Source of the DNA: Chitinophagaceae bacterium
GTDB taxonomy: Bacteria > Bacteroidota > Bacteroidia > Chitinophagales > Chitinophagaceae
Direction: 5' to 3'
DNA: 10,977 nucleotides
Assembly (NCBI GenBank): GCA_025351145.1
Contig: JANXWM010000530.1
Coordinates: forward strand, 1 to 10,977
Shown in pieces: positions 1 to 7,688 of this stretch (the first letter of the stretch is position 1; every line of letters starts with the position of its first letter). The translations under genes were made by a program, and so were the position numbers. Below the pieces are notes generated by a model. It searched no databases, was not told the origin of the DNA, and saw only the letters and a program-made list of their open reading frames with translations.

Positions 1-162
1 ACAAAAAAAGTCAGTTTTCCTTTCACAGTTACCCCATTAGGAAAAGGCGTTTTATTCAGCGGCAGCTTCTCTGTTAACCGTAAAGATTTTAATGTTGGCG
101 GTGGCAGTGCAGTGCTGGGCGATAATGTAAACGTGGCGCTAAAAGTACAGGCCAATCCATAA
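1..162 (+). CDS. YceI-family (polyisoprenoid-binding-like) protein, C-terminal fragment
   Basis: The reading frame is open from base 1 and stops with TAA at 160-162, leaving the last 53 residues of a gene that begins outside the window. The visible part has the alternating beta-strand pattern of the YceI lipocalin-like barrel: a strand around FPFTVTPLGKG, then FSGSFSVNRKDFNVGGG, then a closing strand VNVALKVQANP. The NRKDF-G motif followed by LGD-VNV-L-V-A is characteristic of the YceI C-terminus. Family members are usually exported proteins of about 180-220 residues that bind long isoprenoid lipids and are often linked to stress or respiratory functions; the precise role here is unknown. The signal peptide and start are not visible. 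It converges on the next gene, with repeat copy 1 in between. No T-tracted terminator hairpin is evident after the stop. Confidence 0.8.
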   Translation, partial: TKKVSFPFTVTPLGKGVLFSGSFSVNRKDFNVGGGSAVLGDNVNVALKVQANP

Positions 163-185
163 CATTCACATTTGAATTTTTTTGT

Positions 186-353
186 GCCCGGCCCAGGGCA
201 TTTCAATTAAGCATCCTTGCGTCGCACACTTGTACTGCAGAATAAGTTTGAGCTTTCAACAGCCCGCAATGCAATGAACCTAAAGATCATTAAAGTGCTA
301 AACGTACAAGGGTGCGACGCAAGTAAAGCTTCATAGTATATCTTCTGTTGGGC
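186..353. repeat. Dispersed palindromic intergenic repeat, copy 1
   Basis: Left core CTTGCGTCGCACACTTGTAC is at 216-235. The right core at 304-323 is its reverse complement with one mismatch. Outside the cores are 30-base outer arms, 186-215 (starting GCCCGGC) and 324-353 (ending CTGTTGGGC). Spacing between outer edge and core is the same on both sides, so each arm is about 50 bases and the interior is 68 bases. The left arm continues with TGCAGAATA, as in copy 4 (TACAGAATA). The right arm, read inverted, continues with GTTTAGCAC, as in copy 3 (GTTCAGCAC). It lies between the 3' ends of two convergent genes. No ORF inside is credible. Confidence 0.8.
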
Positions 354-369
354 TCAAAAAAATCTTCTA

Positions 370-3300
370 TTATTTCTCTGCCTGTTCAATTTTACTTTTG
401 ATTTCTCTCCACTTTGCCTCAAGCTGTTTTAATTGTGTTTGCTTTTCTAAAACTCCTGCCACAGTTTGTGTGGTGGGCGGCATATCAGTATCCTCTAAAG
501 TATTTGAAAGACCTTCAAATGCATTGTTTACTTTTTCTGTACTGCTCTTAAGCAACGCAATTGAATCGTCAAATTCTTTTATGTTTTTCTGCGATAATAA
601 TGGCTTTAGTCCTTTACGTACGTCAGCAATATCATTCAACATATTTAAAGCAATCATCCTTCCTTCGTAACAAATAACAGAAAGATCGTGCTGCTGCTGC
701 AAAGCTTTATTGGATGTACGCACCCGCGGATCCATTTTTACTGTTAACTGCTGCGTAAACGTTTTGCCATTCACGCTAAGCTTAACCATATAATTACCCG
801 GCATTACCCATGGCGCAGTTTGAACTGGTGCGGTATTTTGATATATCGCAGCAATAGGAAAATTAACCGGGCCATTTAAGGGCGTATAATGCATATCCCA
901 TAAAAACCGGTGTGCGCCTGCATTTGCGGATAATATTTGCTGCGGTCGCACCCAGTATAATGGAATATTTACGGGCGGAATTTCGTAAGGTTTATCATTA
1001 CTGCTAAACCTGCGGATGAGTTTTCCCTGTGCATCGGTAATCTCTAATGTTACTTCGCTGTTTGCATTATCTTTTAGATAGTAATCAATGATGGCGCCAT
1101 CAGGTGGGTTTTGTCCCGCAGGTTCTTCCTGTGGCAAAGGTGTATCAGGGTTCATATTCCAGCGAACACGGATAGCTGTTTGAGGTTTGTATAATACTGT
1201 TGATTGATTAACCGTTTCATTACTTATTTGCCGCAGCGGCGTTATGTTATCAAGTATCCAAAAACTTCTGCCATGTGTGCCAACAACAATATCATCATCT
1301 TTAATAACAAGGTCGCGAATGGATGTTGCGGGCATGTTTAACCTTAGCGGCTGCCAGTGTTCTCCATCATCAAATGAAACATACACTGCTCTCTCGCTGC
1401 CTGCGAATAATAAACCCTTGCGTTTGGGATCTTCGCGAACTGTATTGATGGGATCGTTGGGTAAACCGTTTACAATTTCTTTCCACGATTTACCGCCATC
1501 ATTTGTTTTAAAAATATGCGGATGCATATCATCGCAGCGTATCCTGTTTACTGCTGCGTAAGCTGTGTTTACATCTGTATGACTTGCGTCTATCATAGAA
1601 ACTTTGCTCCATGAAGTAATTTCTGGGGGCGTTACATTCTTCCATATTTTTCCGCCATCTCGGGTAACCTGTATATAGCCATCATCTGTTCCCGCCCAAA
1701 TAGTATTCATGTCTTTATATGATGGAGCAACCGTATAAACCACGCCACGCCTTGGCATTTTTTTCATTTGCTCATTTGTATAAATACCAACGCTGGTGGG
1801 TATCTCCCATGATTCTCTTGTAAGATCCGGACTGATAGTTTGCCAGCTGTTGCCGCCATCTTTTGTTTTAAAAATTACATTGCCAGCGAAATATAAAGTT
1901 GAAGAATCTATGGGCGAAAATAAAACCGGTGCTGTTCTTATAAAACGGTACTTGCCACTGCGAACAGCTTCGGGTGAAATATTTTGAACCTGGCCCGTAC
2001 GTTTATCAAACTTTGTTATTTTGCCCCCATAAATAATATTGGGGTTTTTAGGATCGGCGGCAACGTACCCATATTCCTCTACACCCACAGCATGCCATTC
2101 GCGAAAAGTAACAGCACCATCATTACCGCGGCTGGCTATACCTACAGAACCGCTTTCCTGCTGGCCACCATACACATTATACGGAAATGCATTATCAGTA
2201 CTTACATGATAAAATTGTGCTGTTGGCTGATTGTACCAGGAAGAAAAAGTTTGGCCCCCATTTACTGTGATTATAGCACCCTGATCGGCAGCAATTAAGA
2301 TAATATCAGAATTAGTCGGGTTTATCCAGATGCGGTGATAATCATCACCCCCTGGCGCACCCCGAAAAGCACTCCAGGTTTTGGCGCCATCCATAGATTT
2401 CCAAACTACTACATCGGCAGTATAAACAATGTCTGCATTTTCCGGATCAACTTTTACTTCGGCAAAATCATCACCTCTTCCCCAAAACCTCTCATCTTTA
2501 TTCATGGCTGTCCAGGATTCGCCGGCATCGTCGCTTCTGTAAATACCGCCATAATCACCAGCATCAACCGTTGCATATAAGCGGCTGTTGTTGGTTGGTG
2601 CAATGCAAAAACCAATTCTGCCAAGGCCTTGTTTTGGAGTTGGTAATCCTTGTGTTAGTTGCTTCCACGTATTACCACCGTCGGTCGATTTATATAAGCC
2701 GCTTTCATCGCCCTGCCATTCTCCATTTTCCCATGGACCCTGCCGGCCAGCCCAAAGATCTGCATAAACAATATTGGGGTCTTTAGGGTCTATTGCAACC
2801 TGTACTGCACCGGTATTTTCATCTTTATACAAAACACGCTCCCATGTTTTGCCTGCATCGGTTGTACGATAAACTCCCCGCTCTGTATTGGGACCGTAAG
2901 GATGACCAAGCACAGCAGCAAATACACGGCTCTCGTTCGTTGGATCAATGGCGAGTCCGCCAATTTGCTGGCCATCTTTTAAACCCGTATTGATCCATGT
3001 TTTACCGGCATTGGTTGATTTATAAATACCATCGCCAACAGAAAGATCGGGACGTTGAATGCCTTCCCCGCTGGCTACATAAATTACATCCGGATTAGAT
3101 GGCGCTACTGCAACATCGCCAACAGAACCTGTTGGTTGATCATCAAAAATGGGCTGCCAAGTGCGGCCATAATCAGTTGTCTTCCACACGCCGCCATTGT
3201 TTACACCTATATAAAAAACATTGGGTTGCTGAGGAACGCCAACAGCACCAACTGTTCTTCCACCGCGGTGCGGGCCAATCATTCTCCATTGCATGCCATT

Positions 3301-3381
3301 AAAAAGTGCCGGGTCAATCGTTTGTGTAAACGCAATGCCTGTAAGGCTTATAAACAAAAAAGCCATCAAAATATTTTTCAT
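370..3381 (-). CDS. Secreted BNR/Asp-box beta-propeller protein (sortilin/VPS10-like, often annotated 'glycosyl hydrolase')
   Basis: A 1003-residue protein. Residues 1-19 form a signal peptide (basic KN, hydrophobic core LMAFLFISLTGIAF), with likely cleavage before or near Q20. About eleven Asp-box motifs (S/T-x-D-x-G-x-T-W) occur, including TTDYGRTW 68-75, STNAGKTW 122-129, TTDAGKTW 173-180, STDGGNTW 232-239, SDDAGESW 283-290, TKDGGNSW 506-513, TNDGGKSW 626-633 and SFDDGEHW 669-676, with degenerate ones at 329-336, 372-379 and 573-580. These predict one or two beta-propellers over roughly residues 30-715. Residues 720-885 look like a beta-sandwich region (GNYMVKLSVNGKTFTQQLTVKMDP). Residues 890-1003 are helical and charged. 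Such proteins are abundant in Bacteroidota; no enzyme activity is established by these motifs, and 'glycosyl hydrolase' is only a database habit. I see no type IX secretion C-terminal domain, so a periplasmic location is likely. The ATG at 3379-3381 fits the signal peptide. Confidence 0.88.
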   Translation of the reverse strand: MKNILMAFLFISLTGIAFTQTIDPALFNGMQWRMIGPHRGGRTVGAVGVPQQPNVFYIGVNNGGVWKTTDYGRTWQPIFDDQPTGSVGDVAVAPSNPDVIYVASGEGIQRPDLSVGDGIYKSTNAGKTWINTGLKDGQQIGGLAIDPTNESRVFAAVLGHPYGPNTERGVYRTTDAGKTWERVLYKDENTGAVQVAIDPKDPNIVYADLWAGRQGPWENGEWQGDESGLYKSTDGGNTWKQLTQGLPTPKQGLGRIGFCIAPTNNSRLYATVDAGDYGGIYRSDDAGESWTAMNKDERFWGRGDDFAEVKVDPENADIVYTADVVVWKSMDGAKTWSAFRGAPGGDDYHRIWINPTNSDIILIAADQGAIITVNGGQTFSSWYNQPTAQFYHVSTDNAFPYNVYGGQQESGSVGIASRGNDGAVTFREWHAVGVEEYGYVAADPKNPNIIYGGKITKFDKRTGQVQNISPEAVRSGKYRFIRTAPVLFSPIDSSTLYFAGNVIFKTKDGGNSWQTISPDLTRESWEIPTSVGIYTNEQMKKMPRRGVVYTVAPSYKDMNTIWAGTDDGYIQVTRDGGKIWKNVTPPEITSWSKVSMIDASHTDVNTAYAAVNRIRCDDMHPHIFKTNDGGKSWKEIVNGLPNDPINTVREDPKRKGLLFAGSERAVYVSFDDGEHWQPLRLNMPATSIRDLVIKDDDIVVGTHGRSFWILDNITPLRQISNETVNQSTVLYKPQTAIRVRWNMNPDTPLPQEEPAGQNPPDGAIIDYYLKDNANSEVTLEITDAQGKLIRRFSSNDKPYEIPPVNIPLYWVRPQQILSANAGAHRFLWDMHYTPLNGPVNFPIAAIYQNTAPVQTAPWVMPGNYMVKLSVNGKTFTQQLTVKMDPRVRTSNKALQQQHDLSVICYEGRMIALNMLNDIADVRKGLKPLLSQKNIKEFDDSIALLKSSTEKVNNAFEGLSNTLEDTDMPPTTQTVAGVLEKQTQLKQLEAKWREIKSKIEQAEK

Positions 3382-3455
3382 ATAAAACTGTATTGAATGG
3401 TAAGTTACGGGATATGTTGATTAGTGGTTATGAATGCGTGTCGTAATTTTTATAA

Positions 3456-3649
3456 GCCGGGCAGAAGTTATAATGGCATCGCCGGTTGCGTTGCACACTT
3501 CGGGGTTCGGAACTTTGATTGACTGAAGGCTGCAAGGCTAACTGTTGCAAAGAGAAAGACCATTATCATGCGCAGGCTACAGTTTAAATATTTGCTGTAG
3601 TACAAGTGTGCGACGCAAGGAACGATGAGTAATGTTTTCTATGTTGGGT
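3456..3649. repeat. Dispersed palindromic intergenic repeat, copy 2
   Basis: Left outer arm starts GCCGGGCAG at 3456 and reaches a degenerate core at 3485-3504 (TTGCGTTGCACACTT is retained). The right core at 3600-3619 is GTACAAGTGTGCGACGCAAG, the exact reverse complement of the left core of copies 1 and 4. It is followed by a 30-base outer arm, 3620-3649, ending GTTGGGT. The left outer arm contains ATGGCATCG, also seen in copy 4. The interior is 95 bases, and CTGTAGTACAAG at its right edge mirrors CTTGTACTACAG of copy 4. The element fills most of the 310-base gap between the propeller gene's 5' end and tRNA-Phe and abuts the tRNA terminator. Nothing else coding is visible in this gap. Confidence 0.75.
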
Positions 3650-3685
3650 ACAAAAGAAAAACCCCAACATTACTGCTGAGGTTTT
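3650..3685 (-). terminator. Intrinsic terminator of tRNA-Phe
   Basis: On the minus strand AAAACCTC (3685-3678) can pair with GGGGTTTT (3665-3658) to give an 8-bp stem with one T-G wobble and a 12-base loop. A T-rich run TTCTTTTGT follows. It starts seven bases after the mature tRNA 3' end, as expected for a single-gene tRNA transcript. Confidence 0.65.
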
Positions 3686-3691
3686 AAAGCG

Positions 3692-3764
3692 TGGTGTGAG
3701 GCGGGATCGAACCGCCGACACAAGGATTTTCAGTCCTTTGCTCTACCAACTGAGCTACCGCACC
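3692..3764 (-). tRNA. tRNA-Phe (anticodon GAA)
   Basis: A 73-base cloverleaf reads on the minus strand. The acceptor strands are GGTGCGG and TCACACC, the D-arm is GCTC/GAGC, and the anticodon stem AAGGA/TCCTT carries the loop CTGAAAA. This places GAA at positions 34-36, which reads Phe codons. The T-arm GGCGG/CCGCC carries the loop TTCGATC. The discriminator base is A and the CCA end is not encoded. The acceptor stem has one C5-A68 mismatch next to G-C and G-T pairs, but every other arm is perfect, so the gene looks functional. It has a promoter match upstream (3782-3813) and a hairpin terminator downstream. Confidence 0.96.
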
Positions 3765-3781
3765 ATCCGTATTCCGGGCTG

Positions 3782-3813
3782 CAAATATAAGGCTCAAAAC
3801 GAAATGGCAAAAA
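3782..3813 (-). promoter_or_regulatory. Bacteroidota sigma-A promoter for tRNA-Phe
   Basis: On the minus strand TATATTTG (plus 3782-3789) matches the Bacteroidota -7 consensus TAnnTTTG exactly. TTTTTG (plus 3808-3813) lies 18 bases upstream and fits the TTTG/TTG -33 element. Transcription would begin about 10 bases before the tRNA 5' end. It occupies the 65-base gap after asnS. No terminator separates the two, so asnS read-through could also contribute. Confidence 0.65.
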
Positions 3814-3829
3814 TGAAATTCTATGGTTA

Positions 3830-5266
3830 CTAAAACTCGCAGGTTTTTGGCGTTCTTGCAAAAGGAATTACATCTCGGATATTCGTCATGCCGGTTACAA
3901 ATAAAACCATTCTTTCGAAGCCCAAACCAAAACCAGCATGAGGCACGGTTCCGTAGCGGCGTGTATCGAGGTACCAGCTCATTTCTTCAACGGGAATATG
4001 CATTTGTTCCATGCGTTGAACCAGTTTATCAAGGCGTTCTTCGCGCTGGCTGCCGCCCACAATTTCGCCGATACCCGGTGCCAGAATATCCATAGCGGCT
4101 ACCGTTTTGCCGTCATCGTTCATACGCATGTAAAACGCTTTAATGGCTGCGGGGTAACCCGTAACGATAACTGGTTTTTTAAAATGCTTTTCAACCAGGT
4201 ACCTTTCGTGTTCGCTCTGCAAATCAACGCCCCAGCTTACTTCGTACTGAAATTTTTTTTTCTTATAAGCAGGGCTTTCAAGTAAAATATTAACGGCTTC
4301 TGTGTAAGTGATTCTTTCAAAAGCATTGTTGAGTACAAACTCCAGCTTCTCTATTAAACCAAGATCGCTGCGCTTATCTTGTGGTAATTGTTTTTCTTCT
4401 TCCGCTAAACGCTGGGCTAAGAATTCCAGGTCTTCGCGGTTATTATCCATTGCATGCCGGATAATGTATTTAATGAATTCCTCTGCGAGGTTCATATTGT
4501 CTTCAATATCGTAGAATGCCATTTCGGGTTCAATCATCCAGAATTCTGCAAGATGCCTTGTGGTGTTGCTGTTTTCAGCCCTGAAGGTTGGTCCAAATGT
4601 ATAAATATCACTTAATGCTGTGGCAGCAAGTTCGCCTTCCAGCTGTCCGCTTACTGTAAGATTGGTGCTTTTACCAAAGAAGTCTTCCTTAAAATTAATT
4701 GTTCCATCCTCGTTTCGGGGAGGGTTATCGAAAGGCAAAGTCGTTACACGAAACATTTCTCCGGCACCTTCTGCATCACTGGCTGTAATAACCGGCGTAT
4801 GCAAATACAAAAAGTCCTTTTCATTAAAAAACTTGTGAACAGCAAATGCAAGTGAATGCCTTACCCTGAATATAGAACCAAAAGTATTGGTGCGAAAACG
4901 GAGATGTGCTTTTTCTCTTAAAAACTCAAGACTGTGTTTTTTTTGCTGCATGGGATATTCAGCGGCATCACAATCACCAAGAATCTCAATTGAAGTTGCA
5001 TTTAGATCTAATTTTTGTCCCTTCCCTAAGGAAGCCACTACATTTCCTGTTACTTTAAGCGAAGCTCCTGTGGTAATGCGTTTTTGAGTTTCATCGTTTA
5101 GCATACCCAATGTGGCAACAACCTGTAAGTTATTATTGGTGCTGCCATCATTTAGTGCGATAAACTGGTTATTGCGAAAAGTACGCACCCAGCCCATAAC
5201 AGTAACTTCCTGACCCTGTGGCTCAGTACTTAAAAGCTCCTTAATTTTTACTCGCTTATTAAACAT
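3830..5266 (-). CDS. asnS: Asparagine--tRNA ligase
   Basis: A 478-residue cytoplasmic class IIb aminoacyl-tRNA synthetase that activates asparagine with ATP and charges tRNA-Asn. Residues about 15-100 form the OB-fold anticodon-binding domain (VTVMGWVRTFRNNQFIALND). The catalytic core has motif 1 near residues 145-172 (TPVITASDAEGAGEMF), motif 2 at 228-250 (FRAENSNTTRHLAEFW, with the ATP-contacting Arg) and motif 3 at 445-471 (GLGFERMVLFVTGMTNIRDV, with the conserved GFER arginine). The ending IPFARTPKTCEF is typical of AsnRS rather than AspRS, and the length is normal. An AAAGG stretch sits close to the ATG at 5264-5266. On the minus strand upstream, TAATATTTG at 5285-5293 differs from the -7 consensus by one extra base, and an exact TATATTTG lies at 5389-5396 inside repeat copy 3, without a clear -33; either may be its promoter. 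The gene is divergent from rho. Confidence 0.97.
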   Translation of the reverse strand: MFNKRVKIKELLSTEPQGQEVTVMGWVRTFRNNQFIALNDGSTNNNLQVVATLGMLNDETQKRITTGASLKVTGNVVASLGKGQKLDLNATSIEILGDCDAAEYPMQQKKHSLEFLREKAHLRFRTNTFGSIFRVRHSLAFAVHKFFNEKDFLYLHTPVITASDAEGAGEMFRVTTLPFDNPPRNEDGTINFKEDFFGKSTNLTVSGQLEGELAATALSDIYTFGPTFRAENSNTTRHLAEFWMIEPEMAFYDIEDNMNLAEEFIKYIIRHAMDNNREDLEFLAQRLAEEEKQLPQDKRSDLGLIEKLEFVLNNAFERITYTEAVNILLESPAYKKKKFQYEVSWGVDLQSEHERYLVEKHFKKPVIVTGYPAAIKAFYMRMNDDGKTVAAMDILAPGIGEIVGGSQREERLDKLVQRMEQMHIPVEEMSWYLDTRRYGTVPHAGFGLGFERMVLFVTGMTNIRDVIPFARTPKTCEF

Positions 5267-5297
5267 AACCTTTATTTATTAAAACAAATATTAATGA

Positions 5298-5590
5298 GCC
5301 CGGCAGCAGTTCAAGCAGCATCGGCTCTTGCGTCGCACTCTTGTACGTTCAGCACAATTTTGAACGTTACCGGTGGTTTTAAAATGAGCAAATATATGTC
5401 AATAGGCTCTTGTCATCGCATTGAAACAAAAGAATGCACTTCATCATCTTCGTGTATCCTTTTGTTTTATTAAATATGCAGCCGGGGGAGTGTTTACAGC
5501 ACATTTTCGATACTACGCTTTGATGCCATGAAAGAAGAACCCTGAACCGAGCGTGGCAAGAAAAGCTTCATGGATGTTTTACTGCAGGTC
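5298..5590. repeat. Dispersed palindromic intergenic repeat, copy 3 (long, diverged right arm)
   Basis: Outer arm GCCCGGCAGCAG begins at 5298. Core CTTGCGTCGCACTCTTGTAC at 5327-5346 has one difference from copies 1 and 4. It continues with GTTCAGCAC, the inverted counterpart of the right arm of copy 1. The right arm is diverged: the core at 5541-5560 ends GAGCGTGGCAAG, and the outer segment 5561-5590 (AAAAGCTTCATGG, later TACTG) resembles TAAAGCTTCATAG and TTCTG in copy 1. The interior, at about 194 bases, is the longest of the four, and GATGCCAT at 5522-5529 is the inverse of the ATGGCATC of other left arms. It sits between the divergent asnS and rho genes, so it lies in the upstream region of both. 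Confidence 0.68.
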
Positions 5591-5766
5591 AATAAAGTTT
5601 TTCTTTGTTTTTAAACATTTTGCAGTAACATTGCAATGTAAACAAGCTGAATTGTCTGTGTCAAACCCTCTCAGCTCGCAGGTTTTCTTATAATCAACCG
5701 ATTATTTATTCTTCAATTTTTTAAGACTGTTTTTAACGATTTTACTTCAATCTATTTTACAATTTT
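5591..5766 (+). other. Leader region upstream of rho
   Basis: No ORF. It holds a perfect 12-base palindrome ACATTGCAATGT at 5628-5639 and an inverted repeat AGCTGA (5645-5650)/TCAGCT (5671-5676). From about 5683 to the start codon the plus strand is strikingly poor in G and rich in T, C and A. That composition suits Rho binding, so autoregulation of rho through premature termination is plausible, but this is inference. I find no exact TAnnTTTG promoter element and no Shine-Dalgarno sequence before the ATG. Confidence 0.4.
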
Positions 5767-7428
5767 ATGTACGACATTCTGCAATTGAACGACATGCTGG
5801 TTCCTGAATTACTCGATATTGCTGAGCAATTGAATATTCCACATTCCAAGAAACCTGAAAAGCAAGACCTTATTTTTAAGATACTTGACAAACAGGCTGT
5901 ATCTGCCGGTGAGACAGCTCAAGGAACAACTGAAAAGCCAAAGCGTAAGCGCATAATTAAGGCTGTACCCGTAATTATTCCTGAAGAACAGCAGAGTATA
6001 ACACCAATTATTGAAGAGCCGGAATCCGCTATTTCCGAAACTGAAATAAAAGAGGATAAATTAAAAAAGCGTGGACGTAAAACAAAGGATAAAGAAGAAC
6101 CAATTGTGGTGGAAGATAAAAAAATACTTCCCTTAAAAACGGCCCCAGTAGATATTGATATACCCGAATTAGGCAGCAGGCTTTTGCATATGCTGGGGGA
6201 TGATGAACCGCTGAATCTTGATGATGAACCGGACGAAACCGGTGAAAATGTTTCTGATGAGCCGGCTGTTGCAAGACCATACAAAAGGGATTCATCGAAT
6301 TTTAATATTGAATTTGACGGCATTATTCAGGGCGAAGGTGTATTGGAAATGATGCCCGATGGATATGGCTTTTTACGTTCTTCTGATTATAATTACTTAT
6401 CTTCTCCTGATGATATTTATGTTTCTCCTTCGCAAATAAAATTATTTGGTTTAAAAACAGGGGATACTGTTTTTGGAGCAGTGCGACCGCCTAAAGAGGG
6501 TGAAAAATATTTTGCCCTGCTAAAAGTAGAAAGTATCAATGGAAAAAGCCCCGAGGAAGTTAGAGACCGCGTACCTTTTGACTACCTCACCCCTTTGTTC
6601 CCATTCGAAAAACTGAGCCTTTTTACATCTCCAAGTAATTACAGTACCAGAATTATGGATCTTTTTACGCCAATTGGTAAGGGCCAGCGTGGATTGATTG
6701 TAGCTCAACCAAAAGTTGGTAAAACAATGTTGTTGAAAGAAGTAGCGAACGCAATTGCTGCTAATCATCCTGAGTGTTACCTGATGGTTGTGCTGATAGA
6801 TGAACGCCCGGAAGAGGTTACCGATATGGAGAGGAGTGTAAGAGCTGAAGTAATTGCCTCAACTTTTGATGAACCTGCAGAAAAACATGTTAAGGTTTCT
6901 TCAGTCGCTTTGCAAAAAGCAAAAAGATTAGTAGAGTGCGGACATGATGTTGTTATACTTCTGGATTCTATTACACGTTTGGCCCGTGCACACAATACTG
7001 TTGCTCCGGCAAGTGGTAAAGTTTTAAGTGGCGGTGTTGAAGCAAATGCCATGCAAAAACCAAAACAATTCTTTGGTGCTGCAAGAAAAATAGAAAATGG
7101 AGGCTCACTTACAATACTTGCAACAGCGCTAATTGAAACTGGCAGTAAAATGGATGAGGTAATCTTTGAAGAATTTAAAGGAACGGGTAATATGGAACTT
7201 GTACTTGACAGGCGCTTAGCCAATAAGCGCATTTACCCTGCTATAGATCTTGTTGCTTCTTCTACAAGGAGAGATGACTTGCTGCTGGATAGAGAAGTTT
7301 TGGCGAGAATGAATATTCTGCGCCTATATATAAATGACATGAAGACTGAAGAAGCAATGAATGAATTGTTAAAAAGAATGCGTGGCACCAAGGACAATTA
7401 TGAGTTCCTCGCCAGCATGAACGGATAA
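5767..7428 (+). CDS. rho: Transcription termination factor Rho
   Basis: A 553-residue ATP-dependent RNA helicase that forms a hexameric ring on nascent RNA and ends transcription. Residues 1-44 are the Rho N-terminal helical domain. Residues about 45-178 are a charged, low-complexity insertion with Lys/Arg patches (KPKRKRIIK, KKRGRKTKDK) and acidic runs (GDDEPLNLDDEPDETGE). This makes the protein much longer than the E. coli form (about 420 residues) and is typical of Bacteroidota. Residues 180-258 form the cold-shock-like RNA-binding domain (GEGVLEMMPDGYGFLR). The RecA-type core shows Walker A PKVGKT (315-320), the catalytic-Glu motif DERPEE (345-350), Walker B VVILLDSITRLARAHN (395-410), the Q-loop region with KPKQFFGAARK (431-441) and the EEFKGTGNMEL segment (468-478). 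Nothing essential is missing. The frame opens with ATG and is followed by an intrinsic terminator. Confidence 0.98.
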   Translation: MYDILQLNDMLVPELLDIAEQLNIPHSKKPEKQDLIFKILDKQAVSAGETAQGTTEKPKRKRIIKAVPVIIPEEQQSITPIIEEPESAISETEIKEDKLKKRGRKTKDKEEPIVVEDKKILPLKTAPVDIDIPELGSRLLHMLGDDEPLNLDDEPDETGENVSDEPAVARPYKRDSSNFNIEFDGIIQGEGVLEMMPDGYGFLRSSDYNYLSSPDDIYVSPSQIKLFGLKTGDTVFGAVRPPKEGEKYFALLKVESINGKSPEEVRDRVPFDYLTPLFPFEKLSLFTSPSNYSTRIMDLFTPIGKGQRGLIVAQPKVGKTMLLKEVANAIAANHPECYLMVVLIDERPEEVTDMERSVRAEVIASTFDEPAEKHVKVSSVALQKAKRLVECGHDVVILLDSITRLARAHNTVAPASGKVLSGGVEANAMQKPKQFFGAARKIENGGSLTILATALIETGSKMDEVIFEEFKGTGNMELVLDRRLANKRIYPAIDLVASSTRRDDLLLDREVLARMNILRLYINDMKTEEAMNELLKRMRGTKDNYEFLASMNG

Positions 7429-7452
7429 ATTATTTGCTTGGTATTTGATTTT

Positions 7453-7496
7453 TAAAGCCCATTTCTATAGTATTAGAAATGGGCTTTATTTTGTGT
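7453..7496 (+). terminator. Intrinsic terminator downstream of rho
   Basis: A perfect 15-bp stem (7453-7467 with 7474-7488; TAAAGCCCATTTCTA and its complement) closes a 6-base loop. On the plus strand TTTTGTGTT follows. It begins 25 bases after the rho stop codon. The T-run is interrupted, but the stem is strong. Confidence 0.85.
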
Positions 7497-7688
7497 TCAT
7501 TTCCCTGTAATTCAATCAGAGCAATATTTTCAACCGATTAAACAAAATTTAAATAGGCCGTTTTACACTTTTTATATCACAAAAATTTTATTGTTGCAAA
7601 CAAGATTTTATTGAACTGGCTTTTCAAAATTTCAGTAGAAAATATGCTTAGAATTTTAAACCCAAATTTTGCAGTAGAAATTTTTTGG
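7497..7688. other. AT-rich intergenic stretch between the rho terminator and repeat copy 4
   Basis: No credible gene on either strand; a minus-strand open frame here has no recognisable protein character and runs across repeat copy 4. The motif CAGTAGA followed by A/T-rich sequence recurs at 7633, 7672 and 7695, the last being inside the repeat's left arm. I see no other structure. Confidence 0.5.

Noticed and set aside
185..200. TGCCC/GGGCA hairpin as a YceI terminator
   Set aside because: The T-run lies before, not after, the hairpin on the plus strand, and on the minus strand it is followed by A residues. It is better explained as the outer arm of repeat copy 1.
5919..6323. 134-codon minus-strand open frame inside rho
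   Set aside because: It is Ser-rich and antisense to the charged insertion of rho; this is a shadow of rho codon usage.
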